Of a stretch of 22,947 bases of DNA, positions 1-6,582 are shown piece after piece. The notes under the pieces were generated by a model. The model had not been told where the DNA came from and did no database searches. It was given only the letters and a program-made list of their open reading frames with translations. The DNA comes from Gammaproteobacteria bacterium UBA1119. Its GTDB lineage: Bacteria > Pseudomonadota > Gammaproteobacteria > Pseudomonadales > Azotimanducaceae. A program made the translations under genes and the position numbers. The stretch is from NCBI GenBank assembly GCA_002313255.1, contig DCBA01000036.1:1-22947 (forward strand), in the 5' to 3' direction. Within the stretch, counting starts at the first letter, position 1, and each line of letters starts with the position of its first letter.

Positions 1-125
1 GTATTGCGATCCGACCGATTAGCGATACCCATCGCCGTGAGAACCAAAGACGCGTCGGAGATAACACTACGATTCGTGTCGGTTTGGAGAAGCACCCACG
101 GCGTTTGATCATCCGATTCGGTCAT
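1..125 (-). CDS. 5' end of an unrecognised gene, cut by the left edge
   Basis: Reading the minus strand from an ATG at 125-123 gives 41 codons with no stop before the window edge. The peptide begins MTESDDQTPWVLL and continues with a segment ending in ASLVLTAMGI. A short soluble N-terminus with a WVLL motif followed by an ALVLTA(M/V)GI helix faintly recalls the N-terminal region of some rhomboid-like membrane proteins, but too little is present to name it. The gene is divergent from the MetX-family gene and would share the AT-rich intergenic region as its promoter. No clear Shine-Dalgarno motif precedes the ATG. It could be a chance open frame, although the uninterrupted frame and the position facing an AT-rich upstream region favour a real gene. 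Confidence 0.5.
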   Translation of the reverse strand, partial: MTESDDQTPWVLLQTDTNRSVISDASLVLTAMGIANRSDRN

Positions 126-169
126 CGTTCGATCTTAACGATTCGAGCAACTCTATGGGCGAAACTCCG

Positions 170-255
170 CTATCTATACAAAAAAACAATTTATAGTATA
201 TTTTACTAAAATCTTATAACTCATTGTTTTATATGTTTTATAACAAAGTTATTCA
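170..255. promoter_or_regulatory. AT-rich divergent promoter region
   Basis: This block is far richer in A and T than the surrounding coding DNA and lies between two divergently transcribed genes. It contains poly-A (181-186), TAGTA/TACTA inverted arms around 194-208, and the 8-mer GTTTTATA repeated at 226-233 and 235-242. Several TATA-like hexamers occur on both strands, for example TATAAC at 239-244, but none could be paired convincingly with a -35 box at normal spacing. The reading as a bidirectional promoter or UP-element region is inferred from composition and position. Confidence 0.45.
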
Positions 256-274
256 TCAACGATATGTCAGTACC

Positions 275-298
275 TGACCGACACTTTGGAATCGGTCA
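275..298. repeat. Inverted repeat TGACCGA / TCGGTCA upstream of the MetX-family gene
   Basis: Perfect 7-base arms at 275-281 and 292-298 flank a 10-base loop. There is no T-tract after it, so it is not a typical intrinsic terminator. It could form an RNA hairpin in a leader or serve as an operator; no known regulator motif was recognised. Confidence 0.4.
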
Positions 299-314
299 TA
301 CTTAATGGCACTAC

Positions 315-339
315 CTGATCACGTTGTCGCGCTGATCAC
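315..339. repeat. Direct repeat CTGATCAC x2 in the leader of the MetX-family gene
   Basis: The 8-mer CTGATCAC occurs at 315-322 and again at 332-339, 17 bases apart start to start. Each copy contains the palindrome TGATCA. Two palindromic half-sites close to two helical turns apart, just ahead of a start codon at 373, could be a repressor site. This is speculative, as the motif is short. Confidence 0.3.
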
Positions 340-372
340 TTCGCATCGATTTCATGGGACCTGCAAATACGT

Positions 373-1464
373 ATGCCGGACGCAAGACAATATATTGAAA
401 TTGAAGGCACCCTTGCACTCCGACGGGGTCAGTTAGCTAGTCCCGCGATCGCATACGAATCGTGGGGCGAGCTGAGTACGGCGAAGGACAATGGGGTACT
501 CCTGTTCACCGGACTATCACCCTCAGCCCATGCCGCCTCCTCCAACGAGGATCCTTCCAGCGGTTGGTGGGAAGACATGGTGGGGCCCGAAAAACCGATT
601 GATACCACCCGTTACTTCGTCGTGTGCGTCAATTCACTAGGTAGTTGTTTCGGCTCCGCCGGGCCCGCGTCGATCAATCCGGCCACCGGAAAACCATACC
701 GACTGACGTTTCCCGTGTTATGCCTGGAAGACGTAGCCCTCGCCGGTCAGAAAGTTGTTGAACATTTGGGCATCGAGCATCTCCATGCCGTCGTCGGCCC
801 CTCGATGGGCGGCATGACGGCTTTAGCCCACACGCTGATGTTCCCAGGAGTCACGAAGCAACTTGTTTCAATCTCGTCCGCCACCCACAGCCTACCCTTT
901 TCGATCGCACTACGATCCTTGCAACGAGAGATGATTCGCAAAGACCCCCTCTGGCAACGAGGGCAATACGACATCGACGCACCACCCGCACAAGGCATGC
1001 AGTTAGCGCGCAAGCTTGGGATGATCACCTACCGATCCGCTCAGGAGTGGTCGACCCGATTTGGCCGTGAACGGGCGACCGACGACGCGCACCACGAGGA
1101 CGGCGACGCTTTCGGCATCACCTTCGAAGTGGAATCCTATCTTGAGGCACACGCGAAAAAATTCGTCGGGGCGTTCGATGCCAATTGTTATCTCTACCTC
1201 TCGCGCGCCATGGATCTTTTCGACACGGCTGACCATGGCGGTAGCATTACGTCCGCGTTCCAACATCTCCGCGTTGATAGAGTACTGGTGATCGGTGTTC
1301 AGTCGGACTTTCTGTTCCCAGCACACCAGCAAGAGGAACTCGCGAACGCATTCAATAAAAGAAATATCCCCACCGAGCACGTCCTACTACCGTCAATCCA
1401 AGGCCACGATTCTTTCCTCGTCGATATGGATCGATTCCGGCCCGTCATCGCCGACTTCTTCTAG
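373..1464 (+). CDS. metX: MetX-family L-serine/L-homoserine O-acyltransferase
   Basis: This cytosolic alpha/beta-hydrolase (363 aa, usual family length) transfers an acyl group from an acyl-CoA to the hydroxyl of homoserine or serine, feeding methionine or cysteine synthesis by sulfhydrylation. The catalytic triad is visible: Ser144 in the nucleophile elbow GPSMGGM, Asp312 in VQSDFLFP and His345 in QGHDSF. The stretches SSNEDPSSGWWEDM (57-70) and VNSLGSCFGSAGPAS (86-100) differ from the NVLGG(C)xGTTGPSS form of classic homoserine O-acetyltransferases. From memory they look closer to the serine O-succinyltransferase branch known in Xanthomonadales. Family membership is secure, while the acceptor (serine or homoserine) and donor (acetyl- or succinyl-CoA) are inferred. 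The ATG has only a weak GGGA 13 bases upstream. The stop overlaps the convergent neighbour's stop in a shared CTAG. Confidence 0.92.
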   Translation: MPDARQYIEIEGTLALRRGQLASPAIAYESWGELSTAKDNGVLLFTGLSPSAHAASSNEDPSSGWWEDMVGPEKPIDTTRYFVVCVNSLGSCFGSAGPASINPATGKPYRLTFPVLCLEDVALAGQKVVEHLGIEHLHAVVGPSMGGMTALAHTLMFPGVTKQLVSISSATHSLPFSIALRSLQREMIRKDPLWQRGQYDIDAPPAQGMQLARKLGMITYRSAQEWSTRFGRERATDDAHHEDGDAFGITFEVESYLEAHAKKFVGAFDANCYLYLSRAMDLFDTADHGGSITSAFQHLRVDRVLVIGVQSDFLFPAHQQEELANAFNKRNIPTEHVLLPSIQGHDSFLVDMDRFRPVIADFF

Positions 1465-2078
1465 CCACTGGATAACCAGCGATCCAAGTCTTCAATCAGT
1501 TGTCCTGCGCTAACGTAACCCCCGACAAATAGGCGAAAGTCGGTCCCGTTATCGGATACCACAATGCTCGGTAACGCGTTCGTGCCGTATCGTCTCGAGC
1601 CCGTAAAACCCCATTCCGTGCGTGTCCTCACCTCGGTACTCGTCATCCGTTCTAACAACCGGTTTGGATCGAAATCGAATTCCTTCCCGGTTTCAAGTAA
1701 GACATCTTGATTATTGATATTGACGCCCTCCTCAAAAAAAAGTTGCTGCAGGCGATCGGTAAACAAAAAAGGTGGCTTACCCGAAATAGCTCTCGCGCCT
1801 TCAAGCGCAAGACACGGCAACTGACTGTTGTAGACCGTACCCTCGGGAAGTTGGTGGCTGAAAGTCTGTCCGGTGACCGCCGTCACTTCGTCCCATAGAA
1901 GACCAAGTCGACGACGCCCGTATGCGCCAACCGGACGCTCGCTGTCCGTGTTGATGCCACCTAATCGAATATCGAAAGAAATTCGGTCACCCAAACTCTC
2001 GACAACCTCGCTGATCGCCGGCGCCATTCCCCAACACCATGAACACATAGGATCCGACACAAAAATGGCGGCCGCCAC
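1461..2078 (-). CDS. FrnE/DsbA-like thioredoxin-fold protein
   Basis: This 205-aa protein of the DsbA-type thioredoxin superfamily (FrnE/2-hydroxychromene-isomerase-like branch) has a CxxC active site, Cys12 and Cys15 in DPMCSWCWG, right at its N-terminus. The cis-proline loop expected late in the fold is present in NALPSIVV. No signal peptide is visible, so it is probably cytosolic, which separates it from periplasmic DsbA. It starts with GTG immediately after the TGA of the SelD fusion (stop 2081-2079, start 2078), so the two are surely cotranscribed and probably translationally coupled. Proteins of this branch are thiol-disulfide oxidoreductases, but their substrates are mostly unknown. 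The adjacency suggests a role in thiol or selenium redox chemistry, which is inference. Confidence 0.87.
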   Translation of the reverse strand: MAAAIFVSDPMCSWCWGMAPAISEVVESLGDRISFDIRLGGINTDSERPVGAYGRRRLGLLWDEVTAVTGQTFSHQLPEGTVYNSQLPCLALEGARAISGKPPFLFTDRLQQLFFEEGVNINNQDVLLETGKEFDFDPNRLLERMTSTEVRTRTEWGFTGSRRYGTNALPSIVVSDNGTDFRLFVGGYVSAGQLIEDLDRWLSSG

Positions 2079-4259
2079 TCAGGTAATCCGAATCCGGGAC
2101 ATCGTCTCCTCTGTCACCATGCCCACGACATGCGCCCGAACGTAACCGTGTTGCGCCAACGCGACAATACACGACGCACTGTTGTCCCGCGGGACCGATG
2201 CCAACAGCCCCCCCGCCGTCTGAGGATCGGCGAGCAAACGAACGAGCGGCGTATGCACATGTTTTTCCGGCACGACAAAGTCTTTGGTCGCTTGCTCATT
2301 GTTCTGCTGCAGCGAACTCACAACGCCACCCTCCATCAGGGCGTTCGCACCACCCAGAATGGGTACAGCGAAGGCATCGAGCACAACGGCTCGATCCGAC
2401 GCACGTATCATCTCACCGAGGTGTCCGAGTAATCCAAACCCGGTGACATCGGTACAAGCCGTTGCGCCATGATCTCGGAGTATTCCCGCTGCAAGCGCGT
2501 TGGACTGATCCATCATTTCAATCGACGTCATCAAATCACGCGCCGCCGTTTTCCCTTGCATGGCTCCTGCAAGTAGAACGCCGGTACCGATGGGTTTCGA
2601 CAAAACCAAGTGATCACCGACCTGCATACCACTTTTTAGGAGAGGCTCGTTGGGAGCGGCGCCTGTGACTGCGAAGCCGATGGAAAGTTCAGAAGCTTCT
2701 GCCGAATGTCCCCCCACTAAACTCACACCGTGAGACGAAAACACGGAGACCGCGCCGGTCATCATCTGCAAGAGATCGTCTTCCATCATCGCATCCGCCA
2801 TCGCCGGCACCGTCGCGATCGCCAACGCAATACGCGGTACGGCCCCCATCGCGTACAGGTCACTCATCGCGTGATGTGCAGCAATTCGGCCGAATCGATA
2901 CGGATCCGAAATCATCGCTCTAAAACTGTCGCAGCTGGTGACGATTGACGAACTCCCTAATTCCACGATAGCAGCATCGTCACCAATACCCTGCCTGATA
3001 TCGGGGTCTGCTTGGATTGGTAATTGGCCCAACACACGTGCCAAGAGATCGGCACCGAGTTTTGCCCCACAACCACCGCAACGCATCGCGGCCGGGGCAT
3101 CGTCGCGCAAACTGGGCGCTAGCTCTGGTTCCGGCACCGTCATAATCGGCAACTGGTTAAAGCGCCGCATGAAACGACGATCTATCCAATGTTTCCAAGC
3201 CCCCATCCAACGTCCACGCATCGACCAGGCTCCCCGCGACGCAACCGCCGATCGCCAGCCCACTCGAATCAATGCGAGCGCTTGACGCTGCGCGCGATAT
3301 TGGCGCAAGCGTTTAGACAAGACAAAACGCCGCAAATTTTCCGCCAACACCGGGCCTTCACGGACTGCAAAAACGCCGGATTTCGGTCGGGGCTGATCAA
3401 TAAGGTCCACTACATCACCGGCCGCAAAAACGTTCGGATGGGACGCCGACCGCAACGACCGATCAACACGAATAAACCCGTTTTGGTCGACCGTAAATCC
3501 GGATTCAGCTAACCACTTGGGCGCCTCGACTCCGGTCACCCACAGCGTCGATTCTGCCGCAATGAAATCGCCCGAGGCACTCCACAGCCCCGCATTATCA
3601 ACATTATTGACGGTAAACCCGGTCTCCGTGACGATACCGTGGAGTCCAAGGACGCGTTCGATCCCTGTTCGCATTCCGTTCGAGTGGCCACGAAGCAACG
3701 TGCTATCGGCTGTCACCAGCGTGATGCAAAAACGCGATCCGAACCGTTCGGCGATCGCAACAGCCAGCTCCACGCTGCCCGGACCGCCACCGACAATGGC
3801 TAATGGGAACCCGACATGATCGCGGGTTCGGTCCACCAGGCCTTCCCACGCCACGATAAACCGTCCAATGGGTTTAACCGGAAGCACCGCGTCATGGACT
3901 GGCATTCCTTTGAACGGCACGCCGCCCGTATTGATCGATAACGCGTCGTAACGAATGGACGGGCGATCGACAAACAGGACACGATTATCCTCTGGATCCA
4001 CGCCAATCACTTCGTCGGCAATAAACCGAGCGTTGCAAAATGCACCCAGCCGCGCCAGATCGATATGGATATCGTTCCAGGGATACTGACCGGCGATAAA
4101 CCCTGGCAGCATGCCTGAATAAGGTGTATGTGGCTCACGAGCAACCAACGTTAACCGCACGCCGGGCTCCGGACGCATACCAAACCGTCGCAATACCTGG
4201 ACGTGACTGTGGCCGCCACCAACCAAAACGATATCCCGAACGTCGGGGATTTGCTGCAT
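2079..4259 (-). CDS. selD: Fused FAD-dependent NAD(P)H dehydrogenase-like / selenophosphate synthetase (SelD)
   Basis: This 726-aa protein joins two enzymes. Residues 1-380 form a pyridine-nucleotide-disulphide oxidoreductase resembling type II NADH dehydrogenase, with an FAD motif VLVGGGHSH near 12-20 and a second dinucleotide motif AIVGGGPGSVE in the middle. Residues from about 390 to 726 form SelD, which makes selenophosphate from selenide and ATP for selenocysteine or 2-selenouridine. The SelD catalytic Cys397 and Lys400 are seen in CGGCGAK. The second Cys of the common GCGCK motif is Ala399 here. ATP-binding signatures such as GDDAA, VGGHSAE and the conserved ADPQTAGGLL are present. Such fusions are known from cyanobacteria and marine proteobacteria, with the flavin domain's role unresolved. 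No SelA, SelB or MnmH lies in the window. The gene follows the small acidic gene by 15 bases and abuts the FrnE-like gene. Confidence 0.95.
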   Translation of the reverse strand: MQQIPDVRDIVLVGGGHSHVQVLRRFGMRPEPGVRLTLVAREPHTPYSGMLPGFIAGQYPWNDIHIDLARLGAFCNARFIADEVIGVDPEDNRVLFVDRPSIRYDALSINTGGVPFKGMPVHDAVLPVKPIGRFIVAWEGLVDRTRDHVGFPLAIVGGGPGSVELAVAIAERFGSRFCITLVTADSTLLRGHSNGMRTGIERVLGLHGIVTETGFTVNNVDNAGLWSASGDFIAAESTLWVTGVEAPKWLAESGFTVDQNGFIRVDRSLRSASHPNVFAAGDVVDLIDQPRPKSGVFAVREGPVLAENLRRFVLSKRLRQYRAQRQALALIRVGWRSAVASRGAWSMRGRWMGAWKHWIDRRFMRRFNQLPIMTVPEPELAPSLRDDAPAAMRCGGCGAKLGADLLARVLGQLPIQADPDIRQGIGDDAAIVELGSSSIVTSCDSFRAMISDPYRFGRIAAHHAMSDLYAMGAVPRIALAIATVPAMADAMMEDDLLQMMTGAVSVFSSHGVSLVGGHSAEASELSIGFAVTGAAPNEPLLKSGMQVGDHLVLSKPIGTGVLLAGAMQGKTAARDLMTSIEMMDQSNALAAGILRDHGATACTDVTGFGLLGHLGEMIRASDRAVVLDAFAVPILGGANALMEGGVVSSLQQNNEQATKDFVVPEKHVHTPLVRLLADPQTAGGLLASVPRDNSASCIVALAQHGYVRAHVVGMVTEETMSRIRIT

Positions 4260-4274
4260 CAGAAACTCAACAAC

Positions 4275-4562
4275 TCAGTCGTCGAAGTCCTCATCCTGGT
4301 ATTCGACGCCGGTCTGAAATCGCTTTTCTTCTTCAAGTTTCTCGATACGTCGACGTATGTCTGCCAGGTCATTATCGGTCTCTTTCTCATTCACCAAAGC
4401 ATCAGGATCGACATCCGCGTCGTCTCCAGCTAGATCGTCAAGCGCGGCCTCCGGGATAGTCTCCGTACCTGCCGCGCTATCCGAAGTATCTTCCAAGTCC
4501 TCCGCATCTTCGTTTTCTTGATGGTCTGGTTCTGCCGTCGTGCGTACTTCTACCCAACTCAC
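4275..4562 (-). CDS. Small acidic protein with C-terminal coiled coil, unknown function
   Basis: This 95-aa frame is very acidic: about 35 Asp/Glu against about 8 Lys/Arg. The middle is low-complexity and probably disordered. Residues 66-84 (DLADIRRRIEKLEEEKRF) look like a short amphipathic or coiled-coil helix, followed by an acidic tail ending DEDFDD. The tail loosely recalls the short PA3496-type proteins, but I would not assign it there. The start is GTG without a good Shine-Dalgarno motif, so the true start is uncertain. It lies 66 bases after the redoxin gene and 15 bases before the SelD fusion on the same strand, which supports a real operon gene. The biased composition argues against a random frame, though acidic runs can also be a shadow effect. 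Confidence 0.62.
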   Translation of the reverse strand: MSWVEVRTTAEPDHQENEDAEDLEDTSDSAAGTETIPEAALDDLAGDDADVDPDALVNEKETDNDLADIRRRIEKLEEEKRFQTGVEYQDEDFDD

Positions 4563-4628
4563 GATTGTCGTGTATGTCGAAAGAGTCCGCGTGTCACGGG
4601 TTCAAGGTTAAATCGAAGAACATGCAAT

Positions 4629-5282
4629 CTATCTCGCTCCTTGCGGGAAACCATTTCTTGTTTCTACGCTGGAGACGTCTTGAAGATGTTGCCGTCGCGC
4701 AGGGAAATTGATGAGGCAACCTTTCGCCCCCACCCGTTCAAATTCAGGTCGAATGCCGTTAAGAATCCCATCGAGAGCTTCCACGACGTAATGGCGACCT
4801 GCCTTCGCTTTTTGACGCTCGTACGTCAATCGGTCATTCACCGGACCACGGTACACGAGATCCCATTCGTTCGTATCAATCACTAACACTTCCGCCGTTC
4901 TTGTGATTCCCAACGCCTCACCCACGAGTTGACCGTCGTCGTTGAGAATGGGGAAATCGATGTTCCACGCCTGCGATTCGTCGCGGATCGCCGAGGCATC
5001 GTCCTGTAGGTTCGAATTGATCATCAAAAACATAACGTTCTTGGTCGCATAAAGATCGCGCACCGCCTTGATGTCACCGAGCGCGTTCCGAACAATAGGA
5101 CAGCCGTTGCCCTGCACCATCAACACGACGGCTTTCGAATCGGCATAACCGTAGAGTTCGTGCGACGTGCCGTATTGATCAAGTAGGGAAAAATTGTCTA
5201 CCGTCAAACACCAAGACTGCAAAGCGGTCACCATCACCGTAGCAACTGCGACTTGGCGTAATCGAATAGGCTTCCTATCCAT
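4629..5282 (-). CDS. Membrane-anchored or exported redoxin (AhpC/TSA-like thioredoxin fold)
   Basis: This 217-aa protein has a basic, then hydrophobic N-terminus (about residues 8-24, VAVATVMVTAL) that should export or anchor it. A thioredoxin-fold redoxin domain follows from about 27 to 175. The likely redox Cys61 lies in QGNGCPIVRN at the end of the first core strand; a second, distant Cys189 sits in GAKGCLINF. This late GC-I motif is typical of a group of periplasmic redoxins found alone or fused to cytochromes in environmental bacteria. There is no CxxC, so chemistry would need Cys61 alone or with Cys189. It lies downstream of the dioxygenase gene with a 92-base gap containing a candidate promoter and palindrome. 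The alternative is an AhpC-type peroxidase. Substrate is unknown. Confidence 0.82.
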   Translation of the reverse strand: MDRKPIRLRQVAVATVMVTALQSWCLTVDNFSLLDQYGTSHELYGYADSKAVVLMVQGNGCPIVRNALGDIKAVRDLYATKNVMFLMINSNLQDDASAIRDESQAWNIDFPILNDDGQLVGEALGITRTAEVLVIDTNEWDLVYRGPVNDRLTYERQKAKAGRHYVVEALDGILNGIRPEFERVGAKGCLINFPARRQHLQDVSSVETRNGFPQGAR

Positions 5283-5289
5283 GGGCGCC

Positions 5290-5318
5290 TGTATACCACC
5301 ATTGGGCCAATGTGTCCT
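5290..5318 (-). promoter_or_regulatory. Candidate promoter with palindrome in the spacer, upstream of the redoxin
   Basis: On the minus strand AGGACA (5318-5313) and TATACA (5295-5290) are separated by exactly 17 bases; each matches the sigma-70 consensus at four of six positions. The spacer holds the perfect palindrome CATTGG-C-CCAATG (5312-5300), a classic operator position. Transcription would begin almost at the redoxin ATG (5282), giving a leaderless message, which weakens the promoter reading. Confidence 0.28.
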
Positions 5319-5374
5319 CGACGAAGTGACAACGCTATAAAGGGTTTCAAGCTGAGTTAAGGCCGTCGGATTAC

Positions 5375-6421
5375 CTATCCAGGCTTCTTTTGCGGTCTCC
5401 CCGAACCGATGTCTTCACGATAACCCGTCTCGACTTCATCATTGGAGTCGGCCACGATAAAGCGGCAAACGTCCTTCGCGTGCTCGCTAAGTGTTTCATA
5501 GATGGCGTACGGCATGCTGCGTCGCATCGGCTCACGAAACCACGGAGCATAGAATTCCGCATTCGGTAGTGCCCGTACTTCGTTGGAAAGATTTGGTGTT
5601 CCGCCATGCCATGCACGAACGTCTCGAATTAACACGCTACCCGCCGGCGCCGGGCAGACCGCACTCAGCTTCATCCACTCGGGTTCCGACGCGAGGTCCG
5701 GAATCGGTTGTTGGCTATACTGCGTGCCAGGAATTTGACGCGTCGCACCGTTAACGGCGGTAAAGTCGACCATCAAAAAGTTGCAACAAACGTAGGGACA
5801 CGGTAAATCGCGATAGTTGAGCTTGCCGCGCGGATCGTGAAAAGAACCAAAGGTGTGTGAACGGCTAGAATCCGGTGGCGTAAATTCTCGCCGATCACTC
5901 ATATCAGCATGGAGGGCTTGGTACTCCTTCGCGCCTGGTAGGCAAAAATCGCCACCACCGCCCCGTGAAATGTAGTTTGCCGACCCAAAAATCGACGTCA
6001 AAATAGGCGTCACCGTCGGTAAATCGATCAGCATTACCCACTCCGGTCGGTGAACCCAATGGCCCGTAAGGCTCGAACTGCCAAACGAGTATCGATGAGA
6101 ACCACGATTGCCCAAACGGTCGGCGTCGCGCGACAGAATTTCAAGGATGACTTCATCGCAACCCCCGCGAATAAACGCTAACTGATCATCGGATAGCACA
6201 TCGCGGATAACCACAAAGCCGTCACGGTAAAAGACCTGAGTCGCCTGTTCGACTTGATCGGGCGTCAATATTTCGAGCCCTCTGATACCGTTGTTCGTAC
6301 GCAAGTATTCGCGACTTTCAACCACATCCGCGGCTTTCGGATCCACGTTGACCCAACCTAGATCGTTGAGCGGGCCCGAAAGCGCGTCCGGGTCATCTAC
6401 TAAGTTGGGCGGTTTACTCAT
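5375..6421 (-). CDS. Phytanoyl-CoA dioxygenase (PhyH) family protein
   Basis: This is a predicted cytosolic non-heme Fe(II)/2-oxoglutarate oxygenase that would hydroxylate a small molecule using O2 and 2-oxoglutarate. From the ATG at 6421 it is 348 aa. The iron-binding facial triad is His171 and Asp173 in LHADMSD plus His272 in RAWHGGTPN, with Arg283 a candidate for binding the 2-oxoglutarate carboxylate. The early GFVVIRDVLS segment is typical of the family's first beta-strand. A TTG three codons upstream (6430) keeps the frame open, but the ATG is preferred; neither has a strong Shine-Dalgarno motif. It is divergent from the secreted-protein operon and upstream of the redoxin on the same strand. 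The substrate cannot be told: PhyH proteins act on fatty acyl-CoAs, ectoine, halogenation substrates and many natural products. Confidence 0.88.
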   Translation of the reverse strand: MSKPPNLVDDPDALSGPLNDLGWVNVDPKAADVVESREYLRTNNGIRGLEILTPDQVEQATQVFYRDGFVVIRDVLSDDQLAFIRGGCDEVILEILSRDADRLGNRGSHRYSFGSSSLTGHWVHRPEWVMLIDLPTVTPILTSIFGSANYISRGGGGDFCLPGAKEYQALHADMSDRREFTPPDSSRSHTFGSFHDPRGKLNYRDLPCPYVCCNFLMVDFTAVNGATRQIPGTQYSQQPIPDLASEPEWMKLSAVCPAPAGSVLIRDVRAWHGGTPNLSNEVRALPNAEFYAPWFREPMRRSMPYAIYETLSEHAKDVCRFIVADSNDEVETGYREDIGSGRPQKKPG

Positions 6422-6570
6422 CAGCAGCAATCATAAGGCAATCGCGATGACCCACGTTAGAGTCGCCCCGGTAGCTCTGAAACCGCCGGTAAACAGACCG
6501 TTCACGGACCCTACCGTTCTGCCCCACTTATTTCGGCTGGCAAATCTGGTAGTCTGCAGGGGGGAGATTG

Positions 6571-6574
6571 AGGA
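6571..6574 (+). promoter_or_regulatory. Shine-Dalgarno AGGA deciding a GTG start
   Basis: AGGA at 6571-6574 lies 8 bases before GTG at 6583. The competing upstream TTG at 6568 would place this motif inside the coding region. The GTG also gives a much more normal signal peptide. Confidence 0.55.
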
Positions 6575-6582
6575 AATACGAC

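Noticed and set aside
126..372. A SAM riboswitch or a replication-origin-like element in the AT-rich leader
   Set aside because: No SAM-I or SAM-II core pattern could be drawn, and no cluster of DnaA boxes (TTATCCACA-like) is present; only one poor match near 249-258.
2079..4259. A selenocysteine (in-frame TGA) in SelD or the nearby redoxin genes
   Set aside because: The active-site positions are encoded by Cys codons (TGT/TGC) and the frames run without TGA.
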